64,000 nt of DNA from Poseidonibacter ostreae (GTDB lineage: Bacteria; Campylobacterota; Campylobacteria; Campylobacterales; Arcobacteraceae), in contig NZ_WFKI01000003.1 of NCBI RefSeq assembly GCF_009208055.1, forward strand, positions 56,678 to 120,677. Reading direction: 5' to 3'. The first letter of the stretch is position 1. Every line of letters begins with the position of its first letter. This document shows positions 17,361 to 25,535 of this stretch, one piece after another. Position numbers and translations under genes: made by a program. The notes beneath the pieces were generated by a model. That model saw only the letters and a list, made by a program, of their open reading frames with translations, was not told the DNA's origin and ran no database searches.

Positions 17361-17997
17361 CCCCTCTTGTATTTATTATGCACTCTTCTCCAAGTATTTT
17401 TCGTAAACTCTTTATATATGTTCGTATAGTTGATGCAAGCGGTGCATCTTCATAAGACCAAACATTTAAACTCAGTTCTTCAATACTTACATTTTTATTT
17501 TTATTCTTATTTAAATAAAGTAATACATCACTCTCTTTTTGTGTAATGTGAATTTGCTTATTATCTTTTTGAATATATAAGTTTTTTGTATCTAAGTATG
17601 TATTATTTGATAATTCTATTTTAGAACTAGGAGAAATATTATGTAATCTTCTAATATTATTAATACGTAAATCTAACTCTTTTAACTCAAAAGGTTTTTT
17701 TATATAGTCATCACAACCAACTTTAAAACCCTCTTCTATATCTTCAAGCATATTTGCAGAAGTAATAAAAATAGCAGGAGTTTTTATCTCTTTATTTCTT
17801 ATATCCTCTAATAATTCAAAGCCTGATAAGTTTGGAACATTAACATCCAAAAGTAATAAGTCAAATGTTTGTGAATAAATTTTTTCTTGAGCTTCTTCTC
17901 CATTGAATACTGAAACTATTTCATAGTTATTCTCTTCTAGGTGCTCTGTAATGATTTCATTTAGGATTAAATCATCTTCCATTAGTAGTATTTTCAT
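17338..17997 (-). CDS. OmpR/PhoB-type response regulator of the metal island
   Basis: This 219-residue regulator has a receiver domain (residues 1-115; acidic MEDD near residue 7, phospho-Asp in LLLDVNVPN, Lys in YIKKPFE) and a C-terminal winged helix (SIEELSLNVWSYEDAPLASTIRTYIKSLRKILG...GVGYRF). AAGGTGG lies 6 bases before the ATG at 17997, so a longer frame beginning at 18027 is rejected. It is co-transcribed with the overlapping kinase gene. It probably binds the CTMCACA direct repeats in front of the pump and bufferin genes, as OmpR-type proteins favour 11-bp direct repeats. Confidence 0.9.
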   Translation of the reverse strand: MKILLMEDDLILNEIITEHLEENNYEIVSVFNGEEAQEKIYSQTFDLLLLDVNVPNLSGFELLEDIRNKEIKTPAIFITSANMLEDIEEGFKVGCDDYIKKPFELKELDLRINNIRRLHNISPSSKIELSNNTYLDTKNLYIQKDNKQIHITQKESDVLLYLNKNKNKNVSIEELSLNVWSYEDAPLASTIRTYIKSLRKILGEECIINTRGVGYRFNA

Positions 17998-18025
17998 GCT
18001 ATCCACCTTAAAAATATTAGTAACC

Positions 18026-18053
18026 ATTTTAGGTACCCAGTGGTACCTAAAAT
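18026..18053. promoter_or_regulatory. 12-bp perfect inverted repeat over the promoter of the two-component operon
   Basis: Two 12-base arms (18026-18037 and 18042-18053, core AGGTACC/GGTACCT) flank CAGT. The arm nearest the regulator gene contains TAAAAT on the minus strand, a plausible -10 about 28 bases before the ATG. T is in the 5' arm and A in the 3' arm with no T tail, so it is not a normal terminator for gltX and is better read as an operator. Confidence 0.5.
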
Positions 18054-18073
18054 TTAAAATGAAAACTTAAGAT

Positions 18074-19498
18074 TTATTCTTTGTTAAAGTTCTTTTCAAT
18101 TGCAGTATTTAGTCTTGATTTTGTTTCATCAAAGCCTAAAACAGAAATAATATCATAAACTGAAGGTGCTTGTGTTCCACCTGTTAATGCAATTCTAATT
18201 GGTTGGAACAATTGTGGAAATTTTAAACCATTACTTTCAATAAATGGTTTTGTAATTGCTTCAACATTTTCAACAGAATATAATTCATCTTTATTCTCTT
18301 CTAGTAAAGCTAAGTACTTATTTAACATCTCAATAGTACCCTCTTTTACAAACTTCTTACTTCCTTTTGCTTCATATGAAGTTGGTACTTCTAAAATAGT
18401 ATTAACAGCTGTTTTTAATTCAAGTAAAGTTTGTGCTCTTTGTTTTGATAAATCTAAGATTTCCATTTTTTTAGAATAATCGTGTAAATCTAAATCAAAA
18501 GCTTTTAACTCTTCAACTAATCTATCATTTGAAACTGCTTTTATATATTCAGAGTTTAACCATAAAAGTTTTTCTGCATTATAAGAAGATGCTGATTTAT
18601 TAATATTATTTGGATCAAATAGTTCTAACATTTCATCCATTGAAAATACTTCTTGATCACCATTTGACCAACCAAGTCTTACTAAGAAATTTAAAAGTGC
18701 TTCAGGTAAATATCCATCAGCTTTATATTGCATTACATCCATAGCTCCATCTCTTTTAGATAGTTTCTTACCCTGTGGATTATTAATCATTGGCATATGA
18801 TAAAACTTTGGAACATCAAAACCTAAAGCATTGTAGATTACAATTTGTTTAGGAGTATTTGTAAGGTGGTCATCACCTCTTAAAACATCAGTCATTCCCA
18901 TTAAATGATCATCAATAGCTACAACAAAGTTATATATAGGCATTCCATTTGCACGTGCAATTACAAAATCATCAACTTGGTTTGCATCAAATTTCATAGA
19001 ACCTTTTACACCATCTTCAAAAGTAATAGCACCTTCTTTTGGAGCTTTAATTCTAATAACAGGTTCAATATCTGCTGGAATCTCTGGTAGTACTTTACCA
19101 TCTTCTGGTCTCCAAGTTCCATCATATCTAGGATTTTCTTTAGCAGCTTCTTGTGAAGCTCTTAAAGCATCAAGTTCATCTCTACTCATATAACACTTAT
19201 ATGCTTTACCCTCTTCTAAAAGTTGATTAATATATTTTTTATAAATATCAACTCTTTTTGATTGGTATTCGATTTCACAGTCACTTGGCATTCCAACCCA
19301 ATCAAAAGCTTCTAAAATTGCTCTTACGGCATCTTCATTATTTCTAGCATTATCTGTATCTTCTATTCTTAGTTTAAACTCACCCTTTGTTTTCTTTGCC
19401 CAAAGATAACTATAAAGTGCAGTTCGTAGACCTCCAATATGTAAATATCCAGTTGGACTTGGTGCAAATCTTGTAATTGCCCCGCTTGTAATTGACAT
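18074..19498 (-). CDS. gltX: Glutamate--tRNA ligase
   Basis: This class I aminoacyl-tRNA synthetase charges tRNA with glutamate. The 474-residue protein has the HIGH motif in PSPTGYLHIGGLRTALYSYLWA, the KMSKS equivalent in GKKLSKRDGAM, and the usual Glu-binding RIEDTD. Many members of this phylum carry two GluRS genes, one of which charges tRNA-Gln for later amidation; the sequence does not tell me which this is. A GAGGAG within the end of the preceding small gene provides its ribosome binding site, 3 bases before the ATG region, so it is coupled to that gene. Confidence 0.94.
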   Translation of the reverse strand: MSITSGAITRFAPSPTGYLHIGGLRTALYSYLWAKKTKGEFKLRIEDTDNARNNEDAVRAILEAFDWVGMPSDCEIEYQSKRVDIYKKYINQLLEEGKAYKCYMSRDELDALRASQEAAKENPRYDGTWRPEDGKVLPEIPADIEPVIRIKAPKEGAITFEDGVKGSMKFDANQVDDFVIARANGMPIYNFVVAIDDHLMGMTDVLRGDDHLTNTPKQIVIYNALGFDVPKFYHMPMINNPQGKKLSKRDGAMDVMQYKADGYLPEALLNFLVRLGWSNGDQEVFSMDEMLELFDPNNINKSASSYNAEKLLWLNSEYIKAVSNDRLVEELKAFDLDLHDYSKKMEILDLSKQRAQTLLELKTAVNTILEVPTSYEAKGSKKFVKEGTIEMLNKYLALLEENKDELYSVENVEAITKPFIESNGLKFPQLFQPIRIALTGGTQAPSVYDIISVLGFDETKSRLNTAIEKNFNKE

Positions 19499-19501
19499 TG
19501 T

Positions 19502-19600
19502 TTACTTCTCCTCTTTCTTATTATAAATATAAAATCCTACGCCTGATACTATTGCTACAATTGCAATGAAAATTAGCATTGCTATCTCAAGTAAGCCCAT
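19502..19600 (-). CDS. 32-residue single-span membrane protein between rlmN and gltX
   Basis: A short frame encodes a hydrophobic helix (residues about 3-26, LLEIAMLIFIAIVAIVSG...) followed by a positively and negatively charged tail ending NKKEEK. It has its own AAGGA 6 bases before the ATG, overlaps the end of rlmN by 14 bases, and its last codons hold the ribosome binding site of gltX. This tight packing and the clean membrane-helix profile support a real gene. I recall a small hydrophobic protein next to the rlmN homologue in Campylobacter jejuni, which would fit. The function is unknown. Confidence 0.72.
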   Translation of the reverse strand: MGLLEIAMLIFIAIVAIVSGVGFYIYNKKEEK

Positions 19601-20669
19601 TTGCGTCCTTCTCTTTTAATTGTCCACAAGCAGCTGAGATATCAATTCCTTTTGATTCTCTAATAGTACAAATAAGACCTCTATCATTTAAATAATCTTT
19701 AAATCTAATCATATCTTCCACTTCTGGTCTTTCATAATCAGTTCCTGGGTATGGATTAAAGAAAATTAAATTTACTTTTGCATTTATACCATTTAATAGT
19801 TTAATTAATTTAGCAGCTGCTTCAATACTGTCATTTTTACCCTTGATTACTAGGTATTCGAACATTACTTTTTTTCTTGTATCAACTGGGAATTTTTTAA
19901 CAGCATCAATAATTGTTTGAATATTATATGCTTTATTCATAGGAATTAATTCAGACCTTAACTCATCATCAACAGCATGAAGTGAAATCGCAAGTTGAAT
20001 TCCTAAGTCAAACTCTCCTAGTTTTTCAATCTTTGAAGCAACTCCTGAAGTTGAAACTGTTTGTCTTCTTTTATTGATTGATAAACCTTCCTCTTCTGCA
20101 AATACATTAACTGCACGTGTAAAGTTTTTAAAGTTATCAAGTGGCTCACCCATTCCCATATATACTATGTTTACAGATTTATTTGCAGGAATGTCATTGT
20201 CTCTTTTAATATTTACAATTTGAGCTATATATTCTCCAACTGTAAGGTTTCTAACAAAACCACCTTTTGCAGTTAAACAGAAAGTACAACCTACTTTACA
20301 TCCAACTTGAGAAGAAACACATACAGTATATTTTTCACTACGAACAATTACACCTTCTTCATTCTTCTTTTTTTCTTTCATAAGTAAAAGTACAGCTTCA
20401 ACTGTTAAATTATCTCTTAATTTAAAAAGATATTTAATACTTCCATCACTACTTACTTCTTTTTTTAGAATACTCATTACATCAATAGGGTACTTTTCTT
20501 CTAGTTCTTCTTTCAAATCTTTTGGTATGTTTTTCATCTCATCATATGAAGATGCATACTGTTTATATAACCAATTATATACCTGCTTTGCTCTAAATGA
20601 TGGTTTTAAAGTTTCCTTTAATTCATCAAGTGAAAAGTCATATATAGAGGGTGTTCCTTCTTTTGCCAT
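19587..20669 (-). CDS. rlmN: Dual-specificity RNA methyltransferase RlmN
   Basis: RlmN is a radical SAM enzyme that methylates C2 of A2503 in 23S rRNA and of A37 in some tRNAs. The 360-residue protein has the CxxxCxxC cluster in GCKVGCTFCLTAKGGF, the motif MGMGEPLDNF, and the catalytic C-terminal Cys in SAACGQL, with the second Cys of the methyl-transfer pair in the expected place near the end. It sits 33 bases after the nucleosidase-like gene and overlaps the small membrane protein gene, in a hisF-to-gltX transcript. Confidence 0.94.
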   Translation of the reverse strand: MAKEGTPSIYDFSLDELKETLKPSFRAKQVYNWLYKQYASSYDEMKNIPKDLKEELEEKYPIDVMSILKKEVSSDGSIKYLFKLRDNLTVEAVLLLMKEKKKNEEGVIVRSEKYTVCVSSQVGCKVGCTFCLTAKGGFVRNLTVGEYIAQIVNIKRDNDIPANKSVNIVYMGMGEPLDNFKNFTRAVNVFAEEEGLSINKRRQTVSTSGVASKIEKLGEFDLGIQLAISLHAVDDELRSELIPMNKAYNIQTIIDAVKKFPVDTRKKVMFEYLVIKGKNDSIEAAAKLIKLLNGINAKVNLIFFNPYPGTDYERPEVEDMIRFKDYLNDRGLICTIRESKGIDISAACGQLKEKDANGLT

Positions 20670-20702
20670 TATTCTTCCATTTCTTTTATTTATTATTTCT
20701 TA

Positions 20703-21239
20703 CTATTTTATGATATTTTTATCAACTAAATATTCAGTCAATTTTTTCATTGCTTCTTGATGATTCTTTAAAAAATCTTCATGAGCATTTTCATTTGTAT
20801 AATTTGTTACTATAAATATTCCAGCAACAGGTATTTCAAATTCACGAGCTACTTGTAAAACTGAAAAATACTCCATATTTTCAATACCAATACCATATTC
20901 ATTATATTGTTTTGCTAACTCTTCATTTGTTGATATATAATTTGACGAGTTTACAATTGTGTCATTTTTTACCATTTTATTATCAGATTCTAATACATTA
21001 TCTAAAGGAGTATATGAGCTATTTGTTAAAAAAGATAGCTCAATATTAGCAGCTCTTCTTGATTCTATAATATCAAATACCTCATGATTACCATAAGAAC
21101 CAGCACTTCCAATAAAAAGTATAAAATCTGGTTTATTAAATAAGCAAATTCTAGTTAGATTAATTGCTGATTCTATTAAACCAACACCAATTGCTTCTGC
21201 AAATTTAAAAGTTTCATTTCTTCCAGCACATACAATCAT
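20703..21239 (-). CDS. Short nucleoside phosphorylase/nucleosidase-superfamily protein
   Basis: The 178-residue protein has weak but recognisable features of the MTA/SAH nucleosidase-futalosine hydrolase-PNP superfamily: ILFIGSAGSYG near residue 42, GIENMEYFSVLQVAREFEIPVAGIFIVTN near residue 120, and a C-terminal helix. It is about 50 residues shorter than MTAN. Where MTAN has the catalytic Asp of the SD motif, this protein has TN. It overlaps the SIMPL gene by 4 bases. It could act on a 6-oxopurine nucleoside such as futalosine, or be a non-catalytic relative; I cannot decide. Confidence 0.65.
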   Translation of the reverse strand: MIVCAGRNETFKFAEAIGVGLIESAINLTRICLFNKPDFILFIGSAGSYGNHEVFDIIESRRAANIELSFLTNSSYTPLDNVLESDNKMVKNDTIVNSSNYISTNEELAKQYNEYGIGIENMEYFSVLQVAREFEIPVAGIFIVTNYTNENAHEDFLKNHQEAMKKLTEYLVDKNIIK

Positions 21240-21931
21240 TTACACTCCAATAAAAAAACAGCATCTATTTTAATCTCTTTTGTAGAATTATCAGGAGCTA
21301 TATTTGAAACTCTTTTAGATGAATATGTTTCCATATTTATATTTTTTGTAAATTTTTTACTTGTTTTATCTATATCAATACTTTTAACTTCACAATCTTT
21401 TAATAAAATATTTTTTAATGAAGCAGAATATTTTTCAATCCAAGTCATTGCATTAATTCTTAAAGCATCTAAACTATTATCATAAAGTTTTGTACTAGTT
21501 GTCCATGAAACATTTGATATATTAATTTTTATATTTTGTCTATTATACTTACTTTCCATTTCAATCAAATCATTTATAAATTTATTTAAACTACTAGCAT
21601 TTTTTGATTTTATTATGTATCTTAAGTTTCCAACATAGCCAATAAACTCTTGAGTATTTTTAAAATACTTATATTTTGGACTAAGAGTAAAACTTCCATC
21701 ATATTTATTTACATCATCATTGTTTTTTATATATTTATTAAATATTTCAATATGCTTATTTATAAATTTTTCAGACTTATCTTCTACAGAAATAGAGATA
21801 TATGTACTTAGTAAATCTGGTGTTACTGATTTTGAAAACTTTTTACTAAAACTAATCTCATAAGAGAATAGGGACATTGGTAAAAGTAGGGCAAGTAAAA
21901 ATAAAGCTAAGGTTTTGACTTTTAATTTCAT
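21236..21931 (-). CDS. SIMPL (DUF541)-like periplasmic protein
   Basis: This 231-residue protein has a signal peptide (MKLKVKTLALFLLALLLPMSLFS) and a single domain with the order of SIMPL proteins: STYISISVEDKSEKFINKHIEIF, then LSPKYKYFKNTQEFIGYVGNLRYIIKSKN, then ISNVSWTTSTKLYDNSLDALRINAMTWIEKYSASL and a final strand. Such proteins are exported and of mostly unknown role. The gene lies 2 bases after hisF and overlaps the next gene by 4, so it is co-transcribed with both. The family call is moderately sure. Confidence 0.65.
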   Translation of the reverse strand: MKLKVKTLALFLLALLLPMSLFSYEISFSKKFSKSVTPDLLSTYISISVEDKSEKFINKHIEIFNKYIKNNDDVNKYDGSFTLSPKYKYFKNTQEFIGYVGNLRYIIKSKNASSLNKFINDLIEMESKYNRQNIKINISNVSWTTSTKLYDNSLDALRINAMTWIEKYSASLKNILLKDCEVKSIDIDKTSKKFTKNINMETYSSKRVSNIAPDNSTKEIKIDAVFLLECK

Positions 21932-21933
21932 TT

Positions 21934-22695
21934 TTATATCCTAACTGGAATATTATTTGCTCTTAAATATCTTTTTAAGTCCATAATATCTATTTCTTTA
22001 AAGTGGAAAATAGATGCTGCTAATGCAGCACTTGCACCATGTTCAAAAGCCTCTTTCATATGTGCCATAGTTCCAGCTCCACCACTTGCAATTACGGGAA
22101 TATCAATAATTGATGATATTTGTTCTGTAATATTAAGCTCAAAACCTGTCTTTGCTCCATCTGTATCCATAGATGTAAGTAAAATCTCACCTGCACCTCT
22201 GTTATATACTTCTTTTGCCCAAGCAACAGCATCAAGTCCAGTATCTTCTCTACCACCTTTTACAAAAACGTGATAAGAACCATCTGCTACTTTTTTAACA
22301 TCAATTGCAGTAACAATACACTGTGAACCAAATCTTTTAGCACTTTCATTTATTAAATCAGGATTAGTTACAGCTGAAGAATTGATTGATACTTTGTCAC
22401 AACCAACATTTAGTAAACTGTATATATCTTCAAGTTTTCTAATACCTCCACCAACTGTTAATGGAATAAAAACTTCTTTTGCAACTTCTTTTACAATATC
22501 TACAATAGTTCCTCTATTTTCATGACTTGCAGTAATATCCAAAAAAGTTATTTCATCAGCACCTTCATTATTGTATCTCTTTGCAACTTCTACAGGATCA
22601 CCTGCATCTCGAAGTCCAACAAAGTTAATTCCTTTTACTACTCTTCCGTTATCAACATCCAAACAAGGTATAATTCTTTTTGCAAAACTACTCAA
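21934..22695 (-). CDS. hisF: Imidazole glycerol phosphate synthase cyclase subunit HisF
   Basis: HisF closes the imidazole ring in histidine synthesis using ammonia from HisH, and releases AICAR for purine synthesis. The 253-residue (beta/alpha)8 barrel has both phosphate motifs and the two catalytic Asp residues: RIIPCLDVDNGRVVKG at the N-terminus and LLTSMDTDGAKTGFELNI in the second half, plus VTAIDVKK and VIASGGAG. No hisH or other his gene lies nearby, so the pathway is scattered as in related genomes. It is the first gene of the minus-strand run to gltX. Confidence 0.96.
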   Translation of the reverse strand: MSSFAKRIIPCLDVDNGRVVKGINFVGLRDAGDPVEVAKRYNNEGADEITFLDITASHENRGTIVDIVKEVAKEVFIPLTVGGGIRKLEDIYSLLNVGCDKVSINSSAVTNPDLINESAKRFGSQCIVTAIDVKKVADGSYHVFVKGGREDTGLDAVAWAKEVYNRGAGEILLTSMDTDGAKTGFELNITEQISSIIDIPVIASGGAGTMAHMKEAFEHGASAALAASIFHFKEIDIMDLKRYLRANNIPVRI

Positions 22696-22752
22696 ATAAA
22701 TTCCTTAATTATTATTAGTTATTATCTTATCTAAATGTAAGTTAAAAGCAGT

Positions 22753-22758
22753 TATACT
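22753..22758 (+). promoter_or_regulatory. Probable -10 box for rsmA
   Basis: TATACT ends 10 bases before the rsmA ATG, leaving a leader of only a few bases and no Shine-Dalgarno sequence. Confidence 0.4.
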
Positions 22759-22768
22759 CCTTGCAATT

Positions 22769-23563
22769 ATGGAAAATATAAAAGCAAAAAAGAAATACGG
22801 ACAAAATTTTTTAAAAGATACTACGGTTTTGGATAAGATCATCCAATCGATGCCCAACAATAACAACTACCTAGTGGAAATTGGGCCTGGATTAGGTGAT
22901 TTGACTAAAAATCTAGTCAAGTACAAAGAGATGACTGCTTATGAAGTAGATACTGATTTAATCAGTATTTTAGAGTCAAAATTTGCAATAGAAATAGAAG
23001 AGAATAGACTAAAACTGATCCACACTGATGTTTTAGAAGCTTGGGATAAACAAGAAACTCTGCATAATGGTAAATACGACTTAATCGCAAACTTACCATA
23101 CTATATTGCAACGAATATTATATTAAGAGCCTTTGAAGACGATAACTGTGAAAGTATCATAGTAATGATTCAAAAAGAAGTAGCTTTAAAATTCTCGGCA
23201 AAGCCTAAGGATAAAGAGTTTTCATCTTTAGGAGTTATTGCTGATTTAGTTTCAATTGAATCACGAATATTATTTGATGTTCCTCCTGAATCATTTGATC
23301 CTCGACCAAAAGTTATGTCTTCAATTCTTTATATTAGAAAAGATATGAATAAATCAATTGATAGAGATTTTAATAAATTTCTTAAGGCATGTTTTGTACA
23401 GCCTAGAAAGAAGTTATCTAAAAATCTATCTTCAATTATAAGTAAAGATTTAGTATCCAAGTATTATGAAGAATTAGACCTTAGTGATAATATAAGACCT
23501 CATGAAGTTAGTTCATCTTTGTATAGCCAATTGTATACAAAGGTAAAAGATGGAAGAAATTAA
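22769..23563 (+). CDS. rsmA: 16S rRNA (adenine1518-N6/adenine1519-N6)-dimethyltransferase RsmA (KsgA)
   Basis: RsmA dimethylates two adjacent adenosines at the 3' end of 16S rRNA during small-subunit assembly. The 264-residue protein has KKKYGQNFLKD at the N-terminus, SAM motif I VEIGPGLGDLTKNL, the catalytic motif NLPYYIATNI, and PPESFDPRPKVMSSIL, all typical. It opens a run of overlapping genes (rsmA-rnj-kdsD-rluB-rarA-hemJ-phoH) and overlaps rnj by 14 bases. The divergent hisF gene lies 73 bases away. Confidence 0.96.
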   Translation: MENIKAKKKYGQNFLKDTTVLDKIIQSMPNNNNYLVEIGPGLGDLTKNLVKYKEMTAYEVDTDLISILESKFAIEIEENRLKLIHTDVLEAWDKQETLHNGKYDLIANLPYYIATNIILRAFEDDNCESIIVMIQKEVALKFSAKPKDKEFSSLGVIADLVSIESRILFDVPPESFDPRPKVMSSILYIRKDMNKSIDRDFNKFLKACFVQPRKKLSKNLSSIISKDLVSKYYEELDLSDNIRPHEVSSSLYSQLYTKVKDGRN

Positions 23564-25526
23564 AAACGAAGAAATAAAACAAAAAGAAACTCCTGTTAAT
23601 ACAGAAGCTGTTGCAAAACCTGTGGAAAATACTCCAACAGAAAAAAAGCAAAATAATACGCAAGAAGCAAAACCAACTTCTGAAAAGGTACAAAAACCTA
23701 ATCCTAATCAAAATAGGAGACCAAATCAAAATAAAAGACCAAAAGCTAAACTACCTACAGAAATGACAGGTGAGGGTTGGATGAATGATCTTAAAAAAGC
23801 TCATTTAGTTAATGAAAAAATTCAAAAAGATAGATTAAATCCACACTACAAATTAAACTTAAACACATCTGCAAAAATTAGAATTACTCCATTAGGTGGA
23901 CTAGGTGAAATTGGTGGAAACATGATGATTATTGAGACTGATAAGTCTGCAATTATTGTTGATGTTGGTATGAACTTCCCTGATGAGACTATGCATGGTG
24001 TTGATATATTAATTCCTGATTTTACTTACTTAAGAGAAATCAAACATAAAATTGAAGCAATTATTATTACTCATGGACATGAAGATCATATTGGTGCAAT
24101 GCCATATTTATTTAAAGAAATGCAATTCCCAGTTTATGGAACTTCATTACCATTAGAAATGATTGGTTCAAAATTTGATGAACATAAAATGAGAGAATAT
24201 AGAAAATTCTTTAGAGCTGTTGAGAAGAGAAAACCTATTAAAATTGGTGAATTTGAAGTTGAATGGATGCACGTAACTCACTCAATTATTGATTCATCTG
24301 CAATTGCTGTTACTACTGAAGCTGGAACAATGATTCACACAGGTGACTTTAAAATTGACCATACTCCAATTGATGGATATCCTACAGATTTACATAGACT
24401 TGCATATTATGGAGAAAAAGGTGTTTTATTATTAACATCAGATTCAACAAATTCTCACTCACCAGGATTTACAAGAACAGAAAAAACAGTAGGGCCTACA
24501 TTTGATAGAATTTTTGCACAAGCAAAAGGTAGAGTTATTATGTCTACTTTCTCATCGAACATTCACAGAGTTGCACAGGCAATTGATAGAGGAATTTCAA
24601 GTGGAAGAAAAGTATGTGTAATTGGTAGATCAATGGAAAAAAACTTAGACTTAGCAATGGGTCTTGGATATGTTAAGTTTCCAAAAGACTCTTTTATTGA
24701 TGCACATGAAGTAAATAAATATAAAGATGAAGAAGTTTTAATTGTAACAACTGGTTCTCAAGGAGAATCAATGTCAGCACTTTATAGAATGGCAATTCAT
24801 GAGCATAGACATATTAAAATTAAACCAACAGATCAAATCGTATTATCAGCAAAAGCAATTCCTGGAAACGAGGGTAGTGTATCTGGTATTATTAATCACT
24901 TATTAAAAGCTGGAGCAAAAGTAGCATATCAAGATTATCCAGATATTCACGTATCAGGACATGCTGCACAAGAAGAGCAAAAACTAATGCTTAGACTTGT
25001 TAAACCTAAATTCTTTATGCCAGTTCACGGTGAATATAATCATGCTTTAAAACATGGTAAAACGGGTATGGATTGTGGGATTTTAGAAAGAAATCTTTAT
25101 ATTATGAATGCAGGAGAGCAAATTGAAGTAACTCCTAAATACATGAAAAAAGTAAAAACTGTAAAATCTGGAAAAGTATATATTGACAATCAATTAAACC
25201 ACAAAATTTCTGATGATATTGTAATTGATAGACAAACAATGGCAAATGAAGGTGTTGTTATGATTGTTGCTCAAGTAAATGAAGATGATAGAACATTAGC
25301 ACAAAGAGCAAAAGTTACTTCATTTGGTTTAGTTCCAGATAAACAAGATAAATTCTTTGCAAAAGAGATTGAAGATTTACTTGCAACATTCTTAGCAAAT
25401 GTTAAACCAGGTATTTTCAAAAATTCTAGAATATTAGAAGATGAATTAAGAAAAGTTGTAAGAAAACACTGTATTAGAAAATATAAAAAATACCCAATGA
25501 TTGTACCTACTGTATTTGTACAATAA
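23550..25526 (+). CDS. rnj: Ribonuclease J with long N-terminal extension
   Basis: RNase J is a 5'-3' exo- and endoribonuclease that replaces RNase E in mRNA decay in this phylum. Residues 1-110 form a Lys/Asn/Gln/Pro-rich, probably disordered extension. The metallo-beta-lactamase/beta-CASP core follows, with ITPLGGLGEIGGNMM, the zinc motif THGHEDHIGAMPY, IHTGDFKID, and VHGEYNHALKH, and a C-terminal domain (LEDELRKVVRKHC). Helicobacter RNase J has a similar extension, important there for activity and for partner contact. The total of 658 residues is within the range for the phylum. Confidence 0.95.
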   Translation: MEEIKNEEIKQKETPVNTEAVAKPVENTPTEKKQNNTQEAKPTSEKVQKPNPNQNRRPNQNKRPKAKLPTEMTGEGWMNDLKKAHLVNEKIQKDRLNPHYKLNLNTSAKIRITPLGGLGEIGGNMMIIETDKSAIIVDVGMNFPDETMHGVDILIPDFTYLREIKHKIEAIIITHGHEDHIGAMPYLFKEMQFPVYGTSLPLEMIGSKFDEHKMREYRKFFRAVEKRKPIKIGEFEVEWMHVTHSIIDSSAIAVTTEAGTMIHTGDFKIDHTPIDGYPTDLHRLAYYGEKGVLLLTSDSTNSHSPGFTRTEKTVGPTFDRIFAQAKGRVIMSTFSSNIHRVAQAIDRGISSGRKVCVIGRSMEKNLDLAMGLGYVKFPKDSFIDAHEVNKYKDEEVLIVTTGSQGESMSALYRMAIHEHRHIKIKPTDQIVLSAKAIPGNEGSVSGIINHLLKAGAKVAYQDYPDIHVSGHAAQEEQKLMLRLVKPKFFMPVHGEYNHALKHGKTGMDCGILERNLYIMNAGEQIEVTPKYMKKVKTVKSGKVYIDNQLNHKISDDIVIDRQTMANEGVVMIVAQVNEDDRTLAQRAKVTSFGLVPDKQDKFFAKEIEDLLATFLANVKPGIFKNSRILEDELRKVVRKHCIRKYKKYPMIVPTVFVQ

Positions 25527-25535
25527 GGAGTTATA

